A stretch of DNA of 64,000 nucleotides from contig NZ_RQIT01000020.1 in NCBI RefSeq assembly GCF_003837805.1, forward strand, positions 1-64,000, given 5' to 3'. This stretch comes from Bradyrhizobium sp. RP6 (GTDB lineage: Bacteria > Pseudomonadota > Alphaproteobacteria > Rhizobiales > Xanthobacteraceae). Each line of letters opens with the position of its first letter. Within the stretch, counting starts at the first letter, position 1. This document shows positions 24,246 through 33,492 of this stretch, one piece after another. The position numbers and the translations under genes are program-made. The notes under the pieces were generated by a model. That model searched no databases and was not told the origin of the DNA. It was given only the letters and a program-made list of their open reading frames with translations.

Positions 24246-25478
24246 CTAGAACCGCTCAGGCCGATATGGCGTGGGATCGACCGCCGGCGTCTCGCCGCTC
24301 ATGATCTCCGCGAGCAGGCGTCCGGTTGCCGGTCCCAGCGTGAAGCCCTGATGGCCATGGCCGAAGTTCATCCAGAGGCCGGGGTGGCGCGGGGCGGGGC
24401 CGAGCACCGGCAGCATGTCGGGCGTGCAGGGCCTTGTGCCGAACCACGGGTCCGGCTCGACCCGCTTGCCGAGGTCGATCAGCTCGCGTGCAGAAGCTTC
24501 GGCGCTGGCGAGCTGCACCGGCGTTGCCAATGCGTCCGCGCCCGTTAATTCCGCGCCGGTGGTGATGCGGATGCCCTTGGCCATCGGTCCCATGGCGTAG
24601 CCACCGCTTTTGTCGATGAGAGGCAGGTCGAGCGAAGCGCCGCCGCTGTAGTGCATGTGGTAGCCGCGCTTGCGCACCAGCGGGATGCGATAGCCGAATT
24701 TGTGGAGGAGGTCGGGCGACCACGGTCCGAGCGTCACGACGGCGTCGGGAGCATCGAGGCGTCCGTTGTCGGTGTCGACCGACCAGCCGGTCGCGGTCTG
24801 TTGCAGCGACTGCGCATCACCGAGCACGATCCTGCCGCCGAGGCGCTCGAACAACTCGGCATAGGCCGTGACCAGTGCCCCGGGATCTGACACGGTCCAG
24901 GTGTCGAGCCAGTGGATCGCGCCTGGGAGATCGTCGCGCAGGATCGGCTCGGCCTTGGCAAGCTCGCTGCCCGACAGCACGCGAAAGTTCACGCCGAATT
25001 CGCGCTGATCCTCTTCCGCGGCCTTGATCGAGAGATCCAATGAAGCGGGGTCGCGAAACAACGCTCGGTAGCCGGCACGGCGGATGAGATTGTCGGCATG
25101 GGCCTCGCGGATCAGGATGTCGTGCTCGGCCGTTGCGTAGGCGATCAGCCGTGCCCATGCCTCGATCGCCTCGCGATGCCGCTTCGGCGCCGAATGCCAC
25201 CAGTAGCGGAGCAGGGGCTCGATGTGGAGATGGAGGGAGGAGAGGCTGTAGCGCACGTCGTTGGTGCGGCCGGTCGCGATCTTCAAGAGCGAAGCGAAGT
25301 CGCGCGGCATGGGATAGGGGCGTACCGCTTCCGCCTGGATCATCCCGGCATTGCCGTAGCTGGTCTCGCGACCAGGCTCCCTGCGATCGACGAGCGTGAT
25401 GGACCAGCCGCGCTGCTGCAGGTGCAGCGCCGCGCTCACACCGACCATGCCGCCGCCGAGAATTATTGCACGTCGCAT
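24246..25478 (-). CDS. FAD-dependent D-amino-acid dehydrogenase
   Basis: A 410-residue DAO-family flavoenzyme of the DadA type. It oxidatively deaminates D-amino acids to 2-oxo acids, passing electrons to the quinone pool. Rossmann FAD motif at the very start (IILGGGMVGVSAALHLQQRG, acidic residue in TLVDRR), then TSYGNAGMIQAEAVRPYPMP typical of DadA, WYPDLL-like WSPDLLHKFGYRIPLVRKRGYHMHY and the C-terminal GHGHQGFTLGPATGRLLAE. The ATG at 25478 with GAGG upstream is preferred to a TTG at 25496. Its stop faces dctA. Confidence 0.88.
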   Translation of the reverse strand: MRRAIILGGGMVGVSAALHLQQRGWSITLVDRREPGRETSYGNAGMIQAEAVRPYPMPRDFASLLKIATGRTNDVRYSLSSLHLHIEPLLRYWWHSAPKRHREAIEAWARLIAYATAEHDILIREAHADNLIRRAGYRALFRDPASLDLSIKAAEEDQREFGVNFRVLSGSELAKAEPILRDDLPGAIHWLDTWTVSDPGALVTAYAELFERLGGRIVLGDAQSLQQTATGWSVDTDNGRLDAPDAVVTLGPWSPDLLHKFGYRIPLVRKRGYHMHYSGGASLDLPLIDKSGGYAMGPMAKGIRITTGAELTGADALATPVQLASAEASARELIDLGKRVEPDPWFGTRPCTPDMLPVLGPAPRHPGLWMNFGHGHQGFTLGPATGRLLAEIMSGETPAVDPTPYRPERF

Positions 25479-25498
25479 CGAAACTGACCTCGCCAACC

Positions 25499-25527
25499 AA
25501 AAACCGCCCGGTTTGGCCGGGCGGTTT
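25499..25527 (-). terminator. rne terminator
   Basis: A perfect 11-bp stem (AAACCGCCCGG / CCGGGCGGTTT) with a 5-base loop and, on the minus strand, a run of T residues. It stands 17 bp past the rne stop and runs up to the dehydrogenase start region. Confidence 0.85.
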
Positions 25528-25543
25528 CATCTGGATGTCCCTC

Positions 25544-28500
25544 TTATTCGCCGCCGCCGAAGCGGCGCGACCACCAGCCGGCGCGACGTGGGGCTGCCGG
25601 GGTTTCGCGCGCGGCCTCCGGCGCGGGCTCAGGTGCCGGCGCGGGCACAGCAACCGGTTCGGTCACTTGCGCGACCGGCGTGGCCGGCTCGGGCTGGCTG
25701 TTCAGCAGGAGGCTCACCTTCTCCCGGACCGTGGAGCGGCGCCTCGCGGCCTTGTCTCCGGCGGAATCTTCGTCTGACGTTGCAATCGTCGTGGCGGGAG
25801 CCGGCTCCGGCTGGGCCGGCGCCTCGGTCTGTACCTCGGCGCGCGGCTCGGGCTGCGCAACTTGCGGCTCGGTGCTGGGTTCGGCCTGCGCGATCGAGGG
25901 CGAAGCCTGGCTGCCGAAGCCATCGAAATCGGCAACTGCGTCGACGGCTTCGAGCGGCTGGCTGGTGCCGAGCTCGTCGCTGATGGAGCCGGCAAGACCT
26001 TCCTCGCCTCCACCGCGACGGCGGCGTCCACCGCGGCGACCACGCCGGCGCCGGCGATCACTGCTGCCCTGCTGTTCGCCACGGGCTGCCTGTTCTTCGC
26101 CTTCCTCGCCGTCCTGCTCGGACTCGGTCTCCTCCTCGCCTTCGCCGGCGATCATCGCGGGCTCGGGCAGGGTCGGCGCCGTATCCTCGCGCAACTCACC
26201 CTCGCGCTGGCCACCGCGGCCGCGCCGTCGGCGACGGCGCTTGCGGCGCTGGCCGTCCTGCTCGGAGGCTGCCTCGCCGCCAGCCTGCTCGTCAGCAAGG
26301 CCTTCGGTCTCGTCGGTCTCGACTTCGGATTCGGTCTCCAGGTCGAAGCCATCCTCGTCGTCATAGGCTTCTTCGGCCTGTGGCGGCGGGCTCGCAGCCA
26401 CTTGCGCCGCGAGCAGCGCCTTGGCGGCTTCGAGCGTATGCACCTGCTCGCCGCGGTCGATCACATATGCCTGCGGTCCGCTGACGCTTGCGTCGGCGAT
26501 GACCGACAGCGTGACCTTGAAGCTGTTCTCGAGGTCGCGCAGATGGCCGCGCTTGTGGTTCAGCACGTAGAGCGCGACATCGGTGCGGGTGCGGACCACG
26601 AGATTGTGGGTCGCGCCCTTCATCAGGATCTCTTCGAGGCCGCGCAGCAGCTGGAGCGCCACCGAGGATACCGAGCGGACATGGCCGGTGCCGCCGCAAT
26701 GCGGACACGGATCGGTCGAAGACTCCAGCACGCTGGCGCGGATGCGCTGGCGCGACATCTCGAGCAGGCCGAAATGCGAGATGCGGCCGACCTGGATGCG
26801 CGCGCGATCCTGCCTGAGGCAATCGGACAGCTTGCGCTCGACCGCGCGGTTGTTGCGCTTCTCGTCCATGTCGATGAAGTCGATGACGATCAGGCCGGCG
26901 AGGTCGCGCAAGCGCAGCTGGCGGGCGACCTCTTCGGCCGCTTCCAGATTGGTCTTGAGCGCGGTGTCCTCGATATGGTGCTCGCGGGTCGATCGTCCGG
27001 AATTGACGTCGATCGAGACCAGCGCCTCCGTCTGGTTGATCACGATGTAGCCGCCGGAGCGCAGTTGCACGGTGGGCGAGAACATCGCATCGAGCTGGCT
27101 CTCGACGCCCATGCGCGAGAACAACGGCTGGCCGTCCCGATATTGCTTCACCGCGCTGACATTGGCGGGCATCAGCATCTTCATGAAGTCGCGCGCTTCG
27201 CGGTAGCCGGATTCGCCGGCCACCTGGATCTCGTCGATCTCCTTGTTGTAGAGGTCGCGCAGCGAGCGCTTGATCAGCGAGCCTTCTTCATAGACGAGGG
27301 TCGGGGCCTGCGACTTCAGCGTGAGGTCGCGTACCGTTTCCCACATCCGGATCAGATATTCGAAGTCGCGCTTGATCTCGGGCTTGGTGCGAGAGGCGCC
27401 TGCCGTGCGCAGGATGATGCCCATGCCCTCGGGCACGTCGAGATCCTGCACCACTTCCTTCAGGCGCGAACGATCCTGCGCGCTGGTGATCTTGCGGCTG
27501 ATGCCGCCGCCGCGCGCGGTATTCGGCATCAGGACGGCGTAGCGGCCGGCGAGCGAGAGATAGGTCGTCAGCGCCGCGCCCTTGTTGCCGCGTTCTTCCT
27601 TGACCACCTGCACCAGCATCACCTGGCGGCGCTTGATGACTTCCTGGATCTTGTACTGGCGGCGCGGACGGAAGGTGCGCTCCGGCACTTCCTCCAGCAC
27701 GTCGTCGCCGCCGACGGATTCGACGACTTCTTCCTCGGCTTCCTCGCCGTCCTCGTCCTCATCCTCGTCGTCTTCGCTGGTTGCTTCCGCAGCCTCGGCG
27801 GACGTCTCGGCATTCTCGACGGCGGCGTACACCGCATCGGCCGGCTCAGCGGCCGATGTCACGGCCTCAGCCAGAGCTTCCGCATGGGCTTCGGAAGCGT
27901 GCGCTTCGGAGGCCTCCGCATCCTGTGGCGCGGCAACGGTCTCGGTCGCAACCACCGGCTCGGCACCGACGGCCGCGACGGGCGCTGGCGTCTCGTCGGC
28001 ATGCTCATGGTCGTGATGATCGTGATCACGGGCGTGCTCGTCGTCATGGCCGTGATGATCGTCGTGATCATGCTCGCCATGAGCATGTTCGCCGTGATCG
28101 TGGTCGTGGTGATCATGGCCTTCGTGCTCGCCGTGGTGCTCCGCATCCGCCTGCAGATGCTCGCCTTCGGGCAGGGCGTTCTCGGCATGCTCCGGCAGCG
28201 CCTCGTCCTCCAAGGGCTGGGCTGCGGGATCGGCGCCGACCTCGAGCCCTTCGACGATGTCGCTGCGCACGCGCTCGCCATGACCGCGGCGGCGGGCGTT
28301 GCGGTGGCGCGAACGGCGGCGGCCGTGCGAGCGGTTCTCGCTCTCTTCCTCGGCCTCGCGATGGGCCTGTTCCTCGGCCTCGATCAGCGCCTGCCGGTCG
28401 GCGACCGGGATCTGATAATAGTCGGGATGGATTTCGCTGAAGGCGAGGAAGCCGTGGCGATTGCCGCCATATTCGACAAAGGCGGCCTGGAGCGAGGGTT

Positions 28501-28651
28501 CGACCCTTGTGACCTTGGCGAGGTAGATGTTCCCGCGCAATTGCTTGCGTTGCGCGGTCTCGAAGTCAAACTCTTCGACGCGATTGCCGCGGACCACGAC
28601 GACCCGGGTCTCTTCCGGGTGGGTGGCATCGATCAACATCTTGTTGGGCAT
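25544..28651 (-). CDS. rne: Ribonuclease E
   Basis: A 1035-residue RNase E, the endonuclease that starts mRNA decay and matures rRNA and tRNA. The S1 domain begins near residue 37 (GNIYLAKVTRVEPSLQAAFVEYGG) but is interrupted, as in other Rhizobiales, by a roughly 230-residue acidic insertion (about 90-325). That insertion contains a His/Asp/Glu tract (about 170-220) and an Ala/Glu region. The catalytic core follows: RNase-H-like fold, DNase-I-like Asp motifs SIDVNSGR and IDFIDMD, and the Zn-link CPHCGGTGH. The last ~270 residues are disordered, with Arg-rich RNA-binding patches (RRKRRRRRRGRGG, DRRRRRGRRGG) that scaffold the degradosome. A long leader and its own terminator flank it. Confidence 0.96.
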   Translation of the reverse strand: MPNKMLIDATHPEETRVVVVRGNRVEEFDFETAQRKQLRGNIYLAKVTRVEPSLQAAFVEYGGNRHGFLAFSEIHPDYYQIPVADRQALIEAEEQAHREAEEESENRSHGRRRSRHRNARRRGHGERVRSDIVEGLEVGADPAAQPLEDEALPEHAENALPEGEHLQADAEHHGEHEGHDHHDHDHGEHAHGEHDHDDHHGHDDEHARDHDHHDHEHADETPAPVAAVGAEPVVATETVAAPQDAEASEAHASEAHAEALAEAVTSAAEPADAVYAAVENAETSAEAAEATSEDDEDEDEDGEEAEEEVVESVGGDDVLEEVPERTFRPRRQYKIQEVIKRRQVMLVQVVKEERGNKGAALTTYLSLAGRYAVLMPNTARGGGISRKITSAQDRSRLKEVVQDLDVPEGMGIILRTAGASRTKPEIKRDFEYLIRMWETVRDLTLKSQAPTLVYEEGSLIKRSLRDLYNKEIDEIQVAGESGYREARDFMKMLMPANVSAVKQYRDGQPLFSRMGVESQLDAMFSPTVQLRSGGYIVINQTEALVSIDVNSGRSTREHHIEDTALKTNLEAAEEVARQLRLRDLAGLIVIDFIDMDEKRNNRAVERKLSDCLRQDRARIQVGRISHFGLLEMSRQRIRASVLESSTDPCPHCGGTGHVRSVSSVALQLLRGLEEILMKGATHNLVVRTRTDVALYVLNHKRGHLRDLENSFKVTLSVIADASVSGPQAYVIDRGEQVHTLEAAKALLAAQVAASPPPQAEEAYDDEDGFDLETESEVETDETEGLADEQAGGEAASEQDGQRRKRRRRRRGRGGQREGELREDTAPTLPEPAMIAGEGEEETESEQDGEEGEEQAARGEQQGSSDRRRRRGRRGGRRRRGGGEEGLAGSISDELGTSQPLEAVDAVADFDGFGSQASPSIAQAEPSTEPQVAQPEPRAEVQTEAPAQPEPAPATTIATSDEDSAGDKAARRRSTVREKVSLLLNSQPEPATPVAQVTEPVAVPAPAPEPAPEAARETPAAPRRAGWWSRRFGGGE

Positions 28652-29352
28652 GTCTTAACTCTTGGCGGCGGCGGGCGCGATAAACCGTGGGCGCGTATCG
28701 CGCCGCCGGGTGACGCGACGGTCCACCTGATTCGGGGGTGAGGGGAAGGCCGAAACGCCGTCTCTCGCGCCTTGCCGAACCGGAAGCTTCGGGACCATTG
28801 CGACGCGCGGGATTGTCACTCCGCAGCGTCGCGAATGGTCCTTCAGATTTCGTCGGCACAGTCTGGCGCATCAAGCGTCGGCCCGTATGAAACATTGGGC
28901 GGCGAGGCCGCCCTTCAATCAGTTGCTGTTGGCCAGGCACGGCGCGAGCGCGCTCGCCTTGAGACCACGAACCGCTCCCCTGGGATCAAGGGACCGGGTA
29001 ATGGGTTACGCCGCTGTCAGAACCGTCCCGGTAACGTGAGTGGTAACCCGAGACCGTCCACCGCCGGTGCCTGACCCCCTCCACCTCGCTGCCGCGCACC
29101 GCGCTGGTCTTCGAGGGAAGCGGAAAACGCTGGAATTCCCAAATCTTGGGAGTTCCGGCGCAGCGCCGGGAGGCTGAATGCGACACAACCTGAAATATCG
29201 GCCGTCAGCATCCCGTACATACGAGGAATGAGCCATCCGTGCAAGGGAGCGTCGCACGGCGGTCACAGTCGGCGATTTTCGCGCTTCCGTCATTAAGGAG
29301 CGATTAACCCTGTGGTTCTATTGCGTTAAGAGGGCTGCTCGGAGGCACGGAA
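28652..29352. other. Divergent rne/amiC intergenic region
   Basis: A 701-bp gap without a credible gene; it holds the rne leader (minus) and the amiC promoter (plus). Structured parts: GGCGCG-TAT-CGCGCC at 28690-28704, GGGCGGC-GAG-GCCGCCC at 28897-28913, a 15-bp hairpin at 29128-29142/29146-29160, and an overlapping hairpin CCGGCG-CAG-CGCCGG at 29155-29169 that would compete with it. RNase E messages are usually autoregulated through a long 5' leader, so the hairpins nearest 28652 may serve that. A CtrA box lies at 29293. Confidence 0.5.
29293..29308 (+). promoter_or_regulatory. CtrA binding box upstream of amiC
   Basis: TTAA-GGAGCGA-TTAAC is an exact match to the alphaproteobacterial CtrA consensus TTAA-N7-TTAAC. 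It lies 45 bp before the amiC start, where a cell-cycle-controlled promoter would be expected. Control by CtrA is inferred from the motif. Confidence 0.6.
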
Positions 29353-30651
29353 TTGGTGGCGAGCCGCACAAATCGACGGGTTTTGCTGGCGGGCGTGTTG
29401 CTGTGCACCGCAGCGCTTCCGTGTGCCGATTCCTCGCGCCTCATTGCTGCAGAGAGCCAGCCGCAGCCGGCTATTGCGGCAGCGAATTTTCCGGTGGCCT
29501 CGGCCGCCCGGCTGGCCGGCGATGGCAAGCAGACCCGCTTCATCCTCGACCTCGACCGGACTGTCACCTTCCGCACCGCCACGCTGGCCGACCCATACCG
29601 CGTGGTGGTGGACGTGCCGCAAGTCAATTTTCAGCTGCCCGCCGGTGCCGGGAGCGGGGGGCGGGGGCTGATCAAAGCTTTCCGCTACGGGCTGGTCATG
29701 CCCGGCGGCTCGCGAATCGTGTTCGACCTGACGGGACCGGCGAAGATCGCCAATTCCTACGTGGTGGAAGCCGCGAACGGCCAGCCGGCGCGGCTCGTGC
29801 TCGACCTGGAGGAGGTCGAGCGCGCCGCCTTCGTGGCATCGCTTCCCCCTGAAAACCGTCCCGAGTTGCGGTCCGCGATCGCGGAGGCGCCGCCGGCCAC
29901 GGTTCCCGCCAAGGCAACCACGGATGCCACGCAGCAGAAGGCCGATGGCCGTCCGGTGGTCGTGATTGATCCCGGCCATGGCGGCATCGACAACGGCACG
30001 CAGTCGGGCGGCGAGAGCGAGAAGAACCTGGTGCTGGCTTTTGGCCTGGCGCTCCGCGACAAGCTGGAGAAGGCCGGTAAATACCGCGTGGTGATGACAC
30101 GCGAAGACGACACCTTCATCCCCCTCAGTGACCGGACCAAGATCGCCCGCAACCAAAAGGCTGCTTTGTTCGTCTCGATTCATGCCGATGCGCTGCCTCG
30201 TGCCGAGGGTGATGCGCAAGGCGCGACCATCTACACGCTCTCCGACAAGGCGTCCGACGCCGAGGCCCAGCGGCTGGCGGATGCCGAGAACCGGGCCGAT
30301 GCGATCGCCGGCTTCAACCTCGCGGAGGAGCCCACTGACGTCGCCGATATCCTGATCGACCTCACGCAGCGGGAAACCCGCACGTTTTCAAACCGTTTTG
30401 CCCGCCTTTTGATGGGGGAAATGAAGTCGACAGTGCGGATGCACAAGCATCCCCTGAAGTCCGCCGGCTTCCGGGTCCTGAAGGCGCCCGATGTGCCCTC
30501 GGTGCTAGTCGAGATCGGTTACGTCTCCAACAAGGGAGACCTCGAGCACCTGGTTTCCGAGGGGTGGCGGTCCCGTGCCGTGGGCTCGATGGCGCAGGCG
30601 ATCGACGGATTTCTGACCAAGCGAATGGCCACGGCCGGGACTCCGAACTGA
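29353..30651 (+). CDS. amiC: N-acetylmuramoyl-L-alanine amidase AmiC
   Basis: A 432-residue periplasmic amidase that cleaves peptide stems from glycan and splits daughter-cell septa. A signal peptide (to about residue 33) is followed by an AMIN domain (about 45-150; RFILDLDRTVTFRTATLADPYRVVVD), then the zinc-dependent Amidase_3 domain (about 195-425). Zn ligands and catalytic residues lie in VVVIDPGHGGIDNGT, the SEKNLVLAFGLAL Glu, FVSIHADALP and VLVEIGYVSN. The start is TTG 29353 or GTG 29356, with GGAGG just upstream. The CtrA box and the following mrcA gene tie it to cell-wall growth and division. Confidence 0.94.
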   Translation: MVASRTNRRVLLAGVLLCTAALPCADSSRLIAAESQPQPAIAAANFPVASAARLAGDGKQTRFILDLDRTVTFRTATLADPYRVVVDVPQVNFQLPAGAGSGGRGLIKAFRYGLVMPGGSRIVFDLTGPAKIANSYVVEAANGQPARLVLDLEEVERAAFVASLPPENRPELRSAIAEAPPATVPAKATTDATQQKADGRPVVVIDPGHGGIDNGTQSGGESEKNLVLAFGLALRDKLEKAGKYRVVMTREDDTFIPLSDRTKIARNQKAALFVSIHADALPRAEGDAQGATIYTLSDKASDAEAQRLADAENRADAIAGFNLAEEPTDVADILIDLTQRETRTFSNRFARLLMGEMKSTVRMHKHPLKSAGFRVLKAPDVPSVLVEIGYVSNKGDLEHLVSEGWRSRAVGSMAQAIDGFLTKRMATAGTPN

Positions 30652-30881
30652 AAGGGTTTAGCCCTGCCGACCCAAAGGCCCTAGTTTGGCCACAGCGGAC
30701 GCTTTATAAAAACCGCGCAGGGGGTTCCGGAATCGGCGAGAATCCTGCTCGGCAAGCGTCTGAAATCCGGCATCGATGTGATTGCGTAAGCCGGCGAATT
30801 CGCGACGTGAGGTTGGCGCCTGTTTGGGGCGCCAAGGGGCTGATACTGGGCTGATCCAGAGTTTGAACGGATAAACAGATA
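30652..30881. other. amiC-mrcA intergenic region with leader hairpin
   Basis: There is no gene here. A perfect 8-bp hairpin TTGGCGCC / GGCGCCAA (30813-30820/30828-30835, 7-base loop) lies 46 bp upstream of the mrcA ATG and would sit in its leader. An AT-rich stretch with TTTATAAAAA (near 30700) may be part of a promoter. Confidence 0.35.
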
Positions 30882-33383
30882 ATGCGCTTGCTGGTGCGGT
30901 TCATGGGCTTCCTGTTCGCCGCGGGAACGGTGGTGTTCCTTGTTGGTGTCGGGGCCGTGGCAGGCCTGATCTGGCACTTCTCCAAGGACTTGCCGGACTA
31001 CTCTCAGCTTCAGGATTACGAGCCGCCGGTGATGACCCGCGTGCACGCGGTCGACGGTTCGCTGCTTGGCGAATACGCCAAGGAGCGGCGGCTGTATCTG
31101 CCGATCCAGGCCGTGCCCAAGCTCGTGATCAACGCGTTCCTGGCCGCCGAGGACAAGAATTTCTACGAGCATGGCGGCATCGACTACACCGGCATGGCGC
31201 GCGCCGGATTGCTGTATCTGCAGAACTACGGCTCCAACCGCCGCCCGCAGGGGGCGTCCACCATCACCCAGCAGGTCGCCAAGAACTTCCTGCTCACCAA
31301 CGAGGTCTCCTTCGCCCGCAAGATCAAGGAAGCCTTGCTGGCGATGCGCATCGAGAAAACCTACTCGAAGGACAAGATCCTCGAGCTGTACCTGAACGAA
31401 ATCTATCTGGGCCTCGGCGCCTATGGCATCGCGGCCGCCTCGCTGGTCTATTTCGACAAGTCGGTGAACGAGCTGACGGTGGCGGAAGCGTCCTACCTGG
31501 CGGCGCTGCCGAAGATGCCGGCGACGCTGCATCCGGTCCGCAACCGCGACCGCGCCATCGAGCGCCGCAATTACGTGATCGACCGTCTCCTGGAGAACGG
31601 CTGGATCAAGCAGGCCGATGCCGACAAGGCGCGCAAGGAGCCTCTGGCCGTCACCAGCCGGTCCAACGGCGCCCACACCTTCGCCGGCGAATATTTCGCC
31701 GAGGAAGTCCGCCGCGACATCTTCGAACGCTACGGCGAGAAGAAGCTATATGAAGGCGGCCTGTCGGTTCGCACCACGCTCGATCCGAAGATCCAGGTCA
31801 TGGCGCGCAAGGCCATGGTCGCCGGCCTCGTGAACTACGACGAGCAGCAGGGCTATCGCGGCGCCATGAGTAAGCTCGATGTTTCGGGCGACTGGGGCGT
31901 GAAGCTCGCCGAGATCAAATCGCTCTCCGACATCTCGCCATGGCGCATGGCGGTGGTGCTGGAGACCAGCGACCAGTCGGCGCGCATCGGCTTCCAGCCG
32001 AGCCGCGAGCTTGGCGGCGCCGTCAGCAAGCAGCGCGAGACCGGCATCGTCACGGTCGACGGCGTGCGCTGGGCGCGGGCGTTGCAAGGCGGCACGAAGG
32101 GCAAGACGCCGACGGCGGTGTCGCAGGTGCTTCAGCCTGGCGACGTGATCTATGCCGATCCGCTCTACAAGGACGGTCACCCCGTCGAAGGCCAGTACCG
32201 GCTCCGCCAGATCCCCGAAGTCTCCGGCGCCATGGTGGTGATGGATCCCTGGACCGGCCGCGTGCTCGCGATGGTCGGCGGCTTCTCGTTCGACCAGAGC
32301 CAGTTCAATCGCGCCACGCAGGCCTACCGTCAGCCGGGTTCTTCGTTCAAGCCGATCGTCTATTCGGCTGCGCTCGACAACGGCTATACGCCCTCGACCG
32401 TCGTGCTCGATGCGCCCATCGAAATCGATCAGGGGCAGGGCGCCGGCGTGTGGCGGCCTGAAAACTTCTCCTCGGGCAAGTTCCAGGGACCGGTGACGCT
32501 GCGCAACGCGCTACGGCAGTCGCTGAACACCGTGACGGTGCGCCTCGCGCAGGACATCGGCATGCCCCTGATCGGTGAATACGCCCGCCGTTTCGGTGTC
32601 TATGACGAGCTGCCGAACTATCTCTCCTACGCGCTCGGCGCCGGCGAGACGACGGCGATGCGCATGGTCACCGCTTACTCGATGCTTGCCAATGGCGGCC
32701 GCCGCGTGAAGCCGACGCTGATCGACCGCATCCAGGACCGCTACGGCCACACCATCTTCAAGCACGACCAGCGCGAATGCCGCGGCTGCGACGCGCCGGG
32801 CGGCTGGAAGAACCAGCCCGAGCCGCAGCTGATCGACCGCCGCGAACAGGTGCTGGATTCCATGACCGCCTATCAGATCACCGAGCTGATGGAAGGCGTC
32901 GTGCAGGCCGGTACGGCCACGGTCATCAAGGATGTCGGCAAACCCGTCGCCGGCAAGACCGGCACCACCAACGAGGCCAAGGACGCCTGGTTCGTCGGTT
33001 TCTCGCCCGATATCGCCGTCGCCATTTATATGGGCTACGACAAACCGCGTCCGCTGGGCAGGGGCAATGCCGCGACCGGCGGCCATCTGGCAGCTCCGAT
33101 CGCGCGCGATTTCCTCAAGCTCGCGCTCGCCGACAAGCCGGCCGTGCCGTTCAAGGTGCCGGCCGGAATCAAGCTCGTGCGCGTCGTCGCCAAGACAGGC
33201 ATGCGCGCCGGCCCGGGCGAGACCGGCGGGACCATCCTCGAGGCCTTCAAGCCGGGCACGGCGCCGCCGGATAATTATTCGGTTATCGGCGTTGCCGACG
33301 CCGATGGGCGTATGCCGGCCTCGCAGCAGCAGCAACCGGATTCCGGCTTCTTCATGCGGCCGGGCACCGGCGGGCTGTACTAA
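30882..33383 (+). CDS. mrcA: Penicillin-binding protein 1A
   Basis: An 833-residue class A PBP that polymerises glycan strands and cross-links peptides in the periplasm. TM anchor at residues 7-33; glycosyltransferase-51 domain (about 55-230) with the catalytic Glu of AAEDKNFYEHGG and motifs RPQGASTITQQVAKNF and YLNEIYLGLGAYG; an OB-like linker; transpeptidase domain (about 440-720) with SSFK (active serine), SLN and KTGTTNEAKDAWFVGF. The ATG at 30882 gives the expected cytoplasmic tip. It follows amiC in the same direction, forming a peptidoglycan pair. Confidence 0.96.
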   Translation: MRLLVRFMGFLFAAGTVVFLVGVGAVAGLIWHFSKDLPDYSQLQDYEPPVMTRVHAVDGSLLGEYAKERRLYLPIQAVPKLVINAFLAAEDKNFYEHGGIDYTGMARAGLLYLQNYGSNRRPQGASTITQQVAKNFLLTNEVSFARKIKEALLAMRIEKTYSKDKILELYLNEIYLGLGAYGIAAASLVYFDKSVNELTVAEASYLAALPKMPATLHPVRNRDRAIERRNYVIDRLLENGWIKQADADKARKEPLAVTSRSNGAHTFAGEYFAEEVRRDIFERYGEKKLYEGGLSVRTTLDPKIQVMARKAMVAGLVNYDEQQGYRGAMSKLDVSGDWGVKLAEIKSLSDISPWRMAVVLETSDQSARIGFQPSRELGGAVSKQRETGIVTVDGVRWARALQGGTKGKTPTAVSQVLQPGDVIYADPLYKDGHPVEGQYRLRQIPEVSGAMVVMDPWTGRVLAMVGGFSFDQSQFNRATQAYRQPGSSFKPIVYSAALDNGYTPSTVVLDAPIEIDQGQGAGVWRPENFSSGKFQGPVTLRNALRQSLNTVTVRLAQDIGMPLIGEYARRFGVYDELPNYLSYALGAGETTAMRMVTAYSMLANGGRRVKPTLIDRIQDRYGHTIFKHDQRECRGCDAPGGWKNQPEPQLIDRREQVLDSMTAYQITELMEGVVQAGTATVIKDVGKPVAGKTGTTNEAKDAWFVGFSPDIAVAIYMGYDKPRPLGRGNAATGGHLAAPIARDFLKLALADKPAVPFKVPAGIKLVRVVAKTGMRAGPGETGGTILEAFKPGTAPPDNYSVIGVADADGRMPASQQQQPDSGFFMRPGTGGLY

Positions 33384-33492
33384 GGCTTAGGACAAGACAG
33401 ACGATCGCGGTTCCGGCGGTTGCGCTTTGCAGCCGCCGCCGCTACATCCCATCTCGAATTGCACGCGGGATTCCGCGAGAGCCGAGAACAAC
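33384..33492. other. mrcA-prfB gap with hairpin
   Basis: Between mrcA and prfB a 9-bp hairpin GGCGGTTGC / GCAGCCGCC (33415-33423/33429-33437, one G-U) follows the mrcA stop by 31 bp. No T-run follows, so it is at best a weak or factor-assisted terminator. Confidence 0.35.

Noticed and set aside
25862..28741. 959-codon open frame on the strand opposite rne
   Set aside because: It lies wholly antisense to RNase E, starts without a ribosome site and has shadow-type composition caused by high GC and codon bias.
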